From Stramenopiles sp. TOSAG23-2 (Eukaryota > Sar): a stretch of 23,790 bases of DNA. Each line of letters begins with the position of its first letter. The first letter of the stretch is position 1. The notes under the pieces were generated by a model that searched no databases, was not told where the DNA came from, and saw only the letters and a list, made by a program, of their open reading frames with translations. The position numbers and the translations under genes were made by a program. The stretch is from contig LT649481.1 in the NCBI GenBank assembly GCA_900128395.1, forward strand, positions 1 through 23,790, in the 5' to 3' direction. Shown here piece after piece: positions 16,701-23,790 of the stretch.

Positions 16701-19121
16701 GACCATATCTCGTTCTTTCAACCAATTTGTCATGGATGATAAGTACATAGGAATACCTCCAGCTTTTTGGTCCATTAGTTTAACAAATTCATCGTTAACG
16801 CTTGTTTTTGGTACATCCAATGTTTTTGCTACCAGCTCTCTCATAGCCTCAAGCCCCATTGTGCCTAGTTCAAGAAATGTAATTGCGCTATTTTCCTTCA
16901 AAGCGGCAAGAATTCTTGAAAATTTAACACGATCATCATCTTCTAACCATTCATCCTCAATTTTGTCTTCGCTTGCATCGTTGAATCCTTCTGTGCCACT
17001 TTGTCCGCCACCCTTCAGTTGTGATTCTGCATTTGGTGGTCGCGTTACAATCATTACCATACTCTTACCCGCAAGCTGCGGTAATACCATTTGTAACATA
17101 ATCCATGATTGTGAATCAATCCAATGTGCATCTTCAAATACAAATACAGTATTGTCCATAGCTTGGAATATCTTTAAAACTACTTGCGCGCACCGAGCTT
17201 CCAGTTGCCCATGTTCAAGCTGTTGGCCATTTTCATCTCGCTTCGCTAAAGTTGGAAGCATGATTCCCAACGAATTTACGTCACCTTCATCTAGCTCATA
17301 TGTATGCTTCAAAGCTAATACTTCGCCATAGCTTGGGCTAGACGATAAATTTGCAGCAGCGCAGAATATCTGAGCAAATGCAAAATAAGGTGTTTGCTTT
17401 TCAATTGCTGATCCTGTACCCATTAAATAACGAATGTTTTGGTCAATTGATTCACGCTGTAATTGCCACACAATTGCACTTTTACCCATACCAGCTAAAC
17501 CTTCCAAAATGTACGCACCACCTTTTTTTTCCTCTGTCAATTGTTTTAATCCAGCTCTCAACACCATCATTTCTTGCTCACGTCCAACAAAAACTGTATT
17601 TTCCCATTCTTCAGCTGATTTATGTCTTACAGCACCAGCTTTTCTGCCATACGGGGTTAATGCACGGAATACACCATCTTTGCCTTTGACTTCAATTGGA
17701 TTCGACATATCATACCCAATGTAATTTTTTGTTGCATTGTACACGCGTTCACTCACAAGTGCTGATCCGACTTTGGCTTTTCCCATCAATCTTGCAGCCA
17801 TATTTGTTTCTGCTCCCATTACAACAAAATCACTGCGTGATGGATGCCCACATACCCCTGTGAAACATTGGCCCATACTAATACCAATTTTACAAGGAGA
17901 CCCTAAAGATCCACACGCAGCTTTAGCTTCCAAAGCAAACAAAACTGCACGCAATGCATCAACTTCTGTAATTTGGGTTATACCCCAGCATGCTATTAAT
18001 GTACATCCTTTGTCTTCGAATAAAAAATCACGCATTAAACCTTCAAATTTGGCTAAAACAGATTTTAACGCAGAATACACATCATTAAGATTAGCCTCAT
18101 TGACACCATCCATTTTTACTGCTTCCTTTGCTAAACTAGGTAGTGAAAGGAAAAGAACTACAACACGCCTTTGCTCATTTTGAAATTTTATTCCATCGCC
18201 TTTCGCTTGAACTATTGGTGGTATGTACGAATATGCCAAGTCCGGGCACGTTGCCAACTCCACCATGTATTTGTCGACAATAGTAGCCCGTCTGGCAGAT
18301 TGTGTTCGCTGAATTTCAGCTTGTTCTTCCGTTTGTTCCTCTTCATCTATTAAATCTGATAGCTTCGTATCACGAGTAATAGTTGTACCACCATATGCCT
18401 TTATAACACCAGCTTTTGCTTTATCCAGAAGGCTAGACGCTATTTTTATAGGTCTACCTGCAATTACAAACCATCGCTGCTTTGACCTTTCGTATTCTTT
18501 TTTAGACATTGTCAGTCGCGAATCATCAATTTTTTTCATTCGTTGCCTTGCACTATTTGACCGCGGTGATGAACCACGAAGTTCTTTTAAATGAATTCTT
18601 TGCGTTGGAGCTGCACCAGATAAGCCACCATGTAGGTCGAGAAGTGGATTTGTTTCAATAATAACTTTCAGTAGACTTAATGCGCATTGTTTTCCGCGGT
18701 TCAACGATGCTTCATCGTCCTCTGCTTCAATTTCTTCTGGTAATGAGGTAAATAGACATATTAAACAGTCGCCTGCTATTTTGACTACTTCCCCTTCGAA
18801 CTTATGCACTACATTGACCAAAGCACTAATTGCTTCTGACACTTGAGTTGCAAACTCTTCTGAGCCCTTACTATCACCGTGTTCGGCTGTCAATTTTTCA
18901 CCTAATGCAGTGAAACCAGAGATATCAGCTAATAAAACACATGCTTGTACTAATGTTTTAGTCGGTGCATCGGGTAACTTTCCTCTCTCTGCTATTTCTA
19001 TGCGCACAGATCTTGGAATAAATCCAGCTTGTTGAACAGTCAAATATTGTTGCTCACCACTCTCGCTTGTTTTTTTCTCACTGCCTGGTAAATCCAAGTC
19101 TACTTTATATTTTTCTGCCAT
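13776..19121 (-). CDS. ADCY10: Soluble adenylyl cyclase-type protein with C-terminal SCP2-like domain (two exons)
   Basis: Exon 1 is 19121-16206 and exon 2 is 16136-13776; joined they give 1758 residues, near the size of animal soluble adenylyl cyclase. Cyclase domain 1 (about 58-300) has metal-binding Asp66 (LLADISGF) and Asp118 (VVKIAGD), 52 residues apart, plus Lys114. Cyclase domain 2 (about 318-490) has base-contacting Lys371 (EDKGCT), then FVVMG at 432-436, Asn440 and Arg444 (NMAARLM). An NTPase follows: FVGREQE, P-loop GLAGMGKS at 541-548, and Walker B FVFEDAHWID near 658-667. A long helical-repeat region reaches about 1510. A charged coiled coil covers about 1511-1629. An SCP2-like sterol/lipid-binding domain covers about 1637-1750 (GTMDVKTED, ATISMTLETFGKL, FMTGMGQQLIKIDGDM). 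It should make cAMP from ATP in the cytosol. The 3' end faces the HAD gene. Confidence 0.92.
16137..16205 (-). other. Intron of the cyclase gene (69 bp)
   Basis: On the minus strand the donor is GTAAGT (16205-16200) after codon GCT, and the acceptor ATACAG ends at 16137 before codon CTG. Splicing is phase 0 and joins ...LLQNAAIKA to LDIGAYKECVNSLSQA, which reads as one continuous helical repeat. The downstream frame has no suitable ATG at its 5' end (its apparent start is GTG), which supports a single gene. Retention would add 17 residues and stop at TAA. Confidence 0.88.
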
Positions 19122-19909
19122 TAGATACTTTTCAGTAAATTATTAAAATAATAAAGGTTATGAACTTTATGATATGTAAAAGGTAAGAGGAAAAGACAAT
19201 CAAATATACTGAGCAGGTATTATATATTATAAATTAAAATATGATCTTATCAAATTATGATAGATTTATATTATGTTTGTTTTGCACATATTAATATACA
19301 CAAAAGTGTTTGTATTTATTATTTGTGTGTGTTTGATTCATTTTCTTTCTTTATTACGTTGGGTTTTAGTGATAGAAGTGGTTCTGTTTTTAGTTCTGTG
19401 TAGTGCTATTTTTTGGGGTTTGACCATTTGGGTGTGAAGATCTTCCTGCTGGTCTGGGGTCAGAGAGAGAATTTCTGTATTTTGTTTTGGATTTTGGATT
19501 TTGGATTTTGGAGTTAAATATTATAATTAAGGTTTAATTTTTGTCGAGTTAAAAAAAAAATCAGACTGAAAAAATGTGAAAAAATAAATCGGTTCACGCG
19601 TGCAACATGCAACAGACTTCCAACTTTATTGACAGACTATTAATATATAAGACGACTCTTTCTTAATTATAATAGTGCATAAAATAAAAATCATACTTAC
19701 TTCAATTTTACAAAAGTAAATCACAAAACAAAAACCATCCATCTATCATTTATCAATCACCCATCCCTTGATATAAACATTTCCTATAAGCAAATCATCA
19801 AACAAATCATAGAAATTTGTAATAAATATATATCCTTCTGGTTCAGACCGTTATATCAAGTATATATATATATATATTATTACCATTTTACTACTGCATA
19901 ATAATAATA
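19122..19909. other. Divergent intergenic region
   Basis: This 788-base stretch lies between the cyclase (-) and FN3 (+) genes and should hold both promoters. It contains four TTTTGGA units at 19485-19512, a G/T-rich plus-strand segment at about 19310-19480, and an (AT)n tract at about 19862-19878, some 30 bases before the FN3 ATG. No gene is seen. Confidence 0.55.
19485..19512. repeat. Four tandem TTTTGGA heptamers
   Basis: Exact 7-base units at 19485-19491, 19492-19498, 19499-19505 and 19506-19512, in the intergenic region between the cyclase and FN3 genes. Confidence 0.9.
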
Positions 19910-21852
19910 ATGTCTTCGTCTCCAACCTCGTCGTCCAACAATCGAAATAATAATGAAAAAAAGAAAAATGTAAATAATAAGAAGAATAACAACAATAAAA
20001 AACGAAGTAAAAGAAATAAACCACATGATATTTCTCATAATATATTAACTCCAGAACTTGTCGTTCAAACTGCAGATGAAGAATCGAAACTATTAAATGA
20101 GATAAAAGAGGAAGATGGTTTATTAAGTATTACACGTCCAAATAGTAGAATAGAAGATTTTTTATTACGAAGTGCTGCAAGTAGTGCTAGTATAAGTAGC
20201 CAGTATTCAGATTTAAGGAATGAATTTTCAAAATATTCAAGACCTCGTTCTGGTAAAGATGATGATTGGAGGGGTAGTCCAACTGGTTTCTCCCCTAGAA
20301 GTAGAGGTAGAGCAGTATCGCGTGGTTTAATGTTCGGTGGTAGGCCAAGCACAAGGGGAAGTTTAGGTGATCTTGAATATAATATGAGTGGTGATGGTGA
20401 AGAGGAGTATGATGATGATGATGATGAGGCAAGTCATGCAAGCGATATTGAAAATGAGGATCTAGATGCTATTAAAAGTAGATATCGAAAAAATGTCCAT
20501 CTATCATTATTACGAGTTTCATGTACCACAATACAATTGCGTTGTGAAAATCCAGACGAAGATCATTTGCAACTGTCTGAAGATGGTATTGTATGGCGTT
20601 CAATTTATTGGGTGAATGAACCTCGATTTTTGTCAAGAACAATAACATGTTTACTACCAGGTCAGCGATATTTTTTCAGATTAGAACAAAACGATTCAGT
20701 CCCAGAAATAGAATGTCAAACATTGTTGTTTCCATCTCGTCCACCAATACCAACCGCATGGAAAGTAGGCAGGGGTATGCCAGTACCAATTGTTGTAACA
20801 ACTGATTTTATATCAGTCTCGTGGATGAATCCACCAGATGTTCAGCAATGGGAAATGGCTATTGCAATTGGAATAGATGGTCCACATGGTTTAGAACCTG
20901 GTACGTGGAAACGTTGTGGTAATGTGGGTGGTCATGGTCAACATGGTATTGCTGAACCAGGTCGAATGTTTTTTGAATTTCCTGGTTTGAGAGCAAATCA
21001 AACGTATTTTATACGTATACGATTTAGAAACAATATGGGATGGAGTAAAAGTAGTAAACCATTAGAAGTAAGCACGGCAAAAGGGGAGACGGCATCTGCA
21101 CCAAAAAATTTTGTGATTCTTCAACCTGTCTATTTTTCGTACGTAACATTGGAATGGTTACCACCTCGTAGTGATGGAGGTATACCGTTAATAGAAGCTA
21201 TTGTTGAATACGTGGAAGTTGAAAAAAAAGATGAAGATGGTAAAGGGGAAAAGCATAAGAAAATCATTCTTGGTGACAGTGATGATGAGGATGCTGATGA
21301 AAAAGCTAATGTATTAGAATTAGAGGAAATGAAAATTCGTAAGAAAATACAAACGCTTTCAGCTGGTTTAAATACGAAATTTGTTGTTCCAGATTTAAAA
21401 CCAAATACGGTATATCAATTCAGAGTAACATATAGAAATGAAAGGGGCATTGGGGCATATTCATCAGTGTTACAAGCAAAGACATTAAAGTTTTGGGTAC
21501 CATCACCACCAAAAGCACCAAAATTACAAATAATTAATGGTACTAGTGTGAAGATTGATTTTGATTTGCAATATCATGATCATTGCATTGAGTATGAAGT
21601 GCAATATTCAAAAGATAAAATGTTTCGTTGGACATCCGGTGGTAAAGGTACAACATCTCCAATGATTATAGATGGGCTTGAAGATTTTGAATATTATTTT
21701 TTCCGTGTGAAAGCTAGGAATAAACGTGGATGGTCTCGTGGTGGGGAACCAGTAATTGGTAAGACTACTGCTAATAAGGCCGATAATAAAGCACCAAAAT
21801 TAGAATTAGGTTTCGTGAAACATACGCCAACAACGGTGACATTAGAATGCAA

Positions 21853-21905
<53 letters not shown>

Positions 21906-23335
21906 CTGCTGATGCTAAAATAGACACCGATGTAAATAGCAATCGTAGTCATAATATTATTCAAAGTCCTATTCGTCATCGTCGTAGTATGAGCAGAAAT
22001 AACAAACATAGAAGATCTTCTTTATTGTTGCGGGATCAATCCTTATCATCTACAATGTTTTCATCTACGACATCCCTATTGAATAGCGAAGATGAAAATA
22101 AGAACGAAAAGTGTCTTAAATATCAAATTGAATATTCAACAGATTCCAAAGCAAAAACTGGATGGAAAAAATCAGAACATACAGGCCATAAAGGTCATGT
22201 AAAAATACGTGGTTTACGCCCAGCTATGTTATATTTTGCAAAAGCACGATCACAAAGTAAAGCCAAGCAATGGTCAAAATTTTCCAATGTTTTTTCTTTT
22301 ATTACGCGAGATTACAACGAAAATGAAAATGTTCTAGTACGTGGAGAAGGTCCGTGGGAGAAAGATGAAGGATTTTATCCAGCAATAATATTAAAAGTCT
22401 TGAAGCCTGGTGAATATTACTCTATTCAACGTGAAGGTAGAGGTTTCAGGGAAGATGTCGTACATCGAGATTTTATTAAAGAAATTGCCATTCGTAAAAA
22501 TTTACATGCATTTGGTCGTGTTGGTAGATTATTGGCAAGATCACGTTCTATTCATGTAGAAAAAGAAGATGTGGAAGAAACCATTGAAGTTCTAGAGTCA
22601 AAAAAAACTGTTCGTCCAGGTATACGTGGTGTTTGGTTGTATGGTACACATCAAAATCACAAAACTTTGAAAAAAGATCGATTTGGTCGTGGACGTGATG
22701 GTAGATTATTAACACGTTCGCGTACAATGGCTGGTAGAAAAATTAATAAAGCAACTACACAAATTGGTAAAAAAGCTAATCTACGTTCCATGTCGCAGAA
22801 AGACTTATTTCATCATAAACATGAAGAAACTAATAATTATTTATCTCTAAAAGGATTACCACATGGCACTATTGTCCAATTATCAAAAGTTGATATACGT
22901 AACGATCGTACAAGAATGGATCGTGATCATGAAAAAGATGGTTTGGAAGAATCAAGAAAGAATTTACGTAAAAATGAACGTGGTGTTTTCTATAGAATGA
23001 CCAGGCCAATACATTTATTACGAGAAATTCATCGAAAAAATACAGCAAAGAAAAATACAGAGACACGTAAGCGTGAAATGAATCATTCGTTAAAAACAAG
23101 AGGCAAAGAAAAACATGTACAAACAAACAAGAAATTGTATCGATATATTTCACCTATTAAAGATCAAAGTGTTACGATGGTTGAAAATGAACGTATAAGA
23201 TATGAAAACGAGGTAAATGAATGGAAGGAGAAGGAAACCATGGCTATGAGGGATGAAGAGGCTACGAAGAAACAATTTGAAATTGATTTGCATAAAACAA
23301 GACATAATAATGCAAGTATTAAATATTCGAAATAA
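19910..23335 (+). CDS. Large multi-FN3 protein with Tudor-like module and basic tail
   Basis: A 1141-residue protein starting at ATG 19910. The first 190 residues are disordered: an Asn/Lys-rich leader, then a Ser/Arg-rich and an acidic run. About five fibronectin type III-like modules follow, near residues 196-275, 277-390, 396-525, 533-620 and 627-805. Signatures are VTLEWLPPRSDGG, TVYQFRVTYRNERG, FRVKARNKRGWS and TYFIRIRFRNNMGWS. Module 3 carries an acidic insert (about 438-477). Module 5 is split by a 17-Ser run and a basic Ser/Arg insert. Residues about 812-862 (GPWEKDEGFYPAIILKVL, GEYYSIQREG) resemble a Tudor/Agenet barrel. The remaining 280 residues are highly basic, with a repeated GRLLxRSR motif and a helical end. 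There is no signal peptide, so this is likely an intracellular scaffold, perhaps cytoskeletal or nuclear; that role is inference. Confidence 0.88.
21854..21904 (+). repeat. (AGT)17 microsatellite encoding poly-Ser
   Basis: Seventeen perfect AGT codons inside the fifth FN3-like module. All units are identical, so the tract is likely length-variable, always in frame. Confidence 0.95.
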
Positions 23336-23790
23336 AAGAAATTAATTGGGATCAAAAATGTTTATTTCCTTCCTCCGCTGATTTCTTTTCGTTTCTTGGT
23401 TTATCAGAGAGAAAAAAATAAAACAATCATCTTTGTTTGCAGAAAGTGGTGAGCTGGCAAAATCGAAATAAATGATATATAAACTAATTTTTTAATCAAA
23501 AAATATTTTCTTCTCTCAAGTACAAAAAATACCTAATCTGGCCTATCAAATATATCAAACACTACAAATCTACTGAGTATATGAAAAGGACTATATTAAG
23601 TATAAATATGATAGGAAATGAAAAACAGAAAACATGGCAGAAAAACACAATTTTCAAGTGTAAAATGTTGAAAGGCCTGTGTCCATGCTAATTTCTAGAT
23701 GCTATTTCCATATATTAAAAAAACTTCATAGGAAAAATTATCATTACTATAGAAAATAACAAAAAATCTCCATACTATAGTTTTAAGTCA
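23336..23790. other. Downstream non-coding stretch
   Basis: This is the 3' flank of the FN3 gene. An AATAAA-type signal lies near 23417-23422. No gene or structured element is recognised up to the window end. Confidence 0.45.

Noticed and set aside
16669-17331. Long plus-strand frame of 220 codons opposite the cyclase gene
   Set aside because: It lies entirely antisense to the conserved NTPase region and is rich in Ser and Cys from complementary codons, with no recognisable domain.
19485-19512. Heptamer repeat TTTTGGA as interstitial telomere
   Set aside because: Four units of a T/G heptamer are suggestive, but the unit does not match the common TTTAGGG or TTAGGG repeats and the tract is short.
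21694-21942. Minus-strand frame with a long poly-Leu run resembling a membrane segment
   Set aside because: The Leu run is the (AGT)n repeat of the FN3 gene read on the opposite strand in another frame.

Overview
This window looks like nuclear DNA from a compact, very AT-rich eukaryotic genome, most likely a protist. The evidence is long (AT)n tracts, genes without Shine-Dalgarno sites or operon packing, short GTAAGT...AG introns, an ER lectin subunit, FN3 and SET proteins, and a soluble-adenylyl-cyclase-type enzyme. I lean towards a stramenopile alga from the mix of families, but this is inference and not settled. No virus, plasmid, CRISPR array, rRNA or convincing tRNA was seen.

Layout, left to right. 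(1) 415-1554 (+): a SET-domain protein whose N-terminal half resembles a decayed class II aldolase. (2) 2034-2672 (-): a small secreted Cys-rich protein. A strong hairpin lies upstream at 2843-2889. (3) 3105-4220 (-): an aldo/keto reductase. (4) 5087-6862 (+): a glucosidase II beta-like ER protein with an MRH lectin domain. (5) 7221-7745 (-): an unrecognised 174-aa protein. (6) 8018-9385 (-): a protein with an N-terminal beta-sandwich-like module and a very acidic tail. (7) 10176-10433 (+): an 85-aa protein, perhaps SH3-like. (8) 10814-12312 (-): an AIF/FSP1-like flavoprotein that I reconstruct as two exons, with a remarkable Cys-rich hydrophobic patch near its C-terminus. (9) 12726-13601 (+): a HAD-family protein carrying two perfect recent tandem duplications. 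(10) 13776-19121 (-): a 1758-residue two-exon soluble adenylyl cyclase (two cyclase domains, NTPase, helical repeats, coiled coil) that ends in an SCP2 lipid-binding-like domain. (11) 19910-23335 (+): a large multi-FN3 protein with a Tudor-like module and a basic tail.

Two genes would be mis-annotated by reading open frames alone. The cyclase is split by a 69-bp phase-0 intron (16137-16205). The flavoprotein has a short last exon (10889-10814) behind a 119-bp intron whose GTAAGT donor itself creates an apparent stop. The flavoprotein, the secreted protein and the SET protein all start at an ATG slightly inside the longest open frame, which begins with a non-ATG codon.

The genes do not form one pathway. 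They are a normal eukaryotic neighbourhood of ER quality control, redox, signalling and chromatin-type proteins. The strongest candidate for something undescribed is the cyclase-SCP2 fusion, which also lacks the Thr expected at one base-recognition position. Next are the aldolase-SET fusion, the two fresh duplications in the HAD gene (one of which rewrites its C-terminus), and the Cys-rich tail of the flavoprotein.
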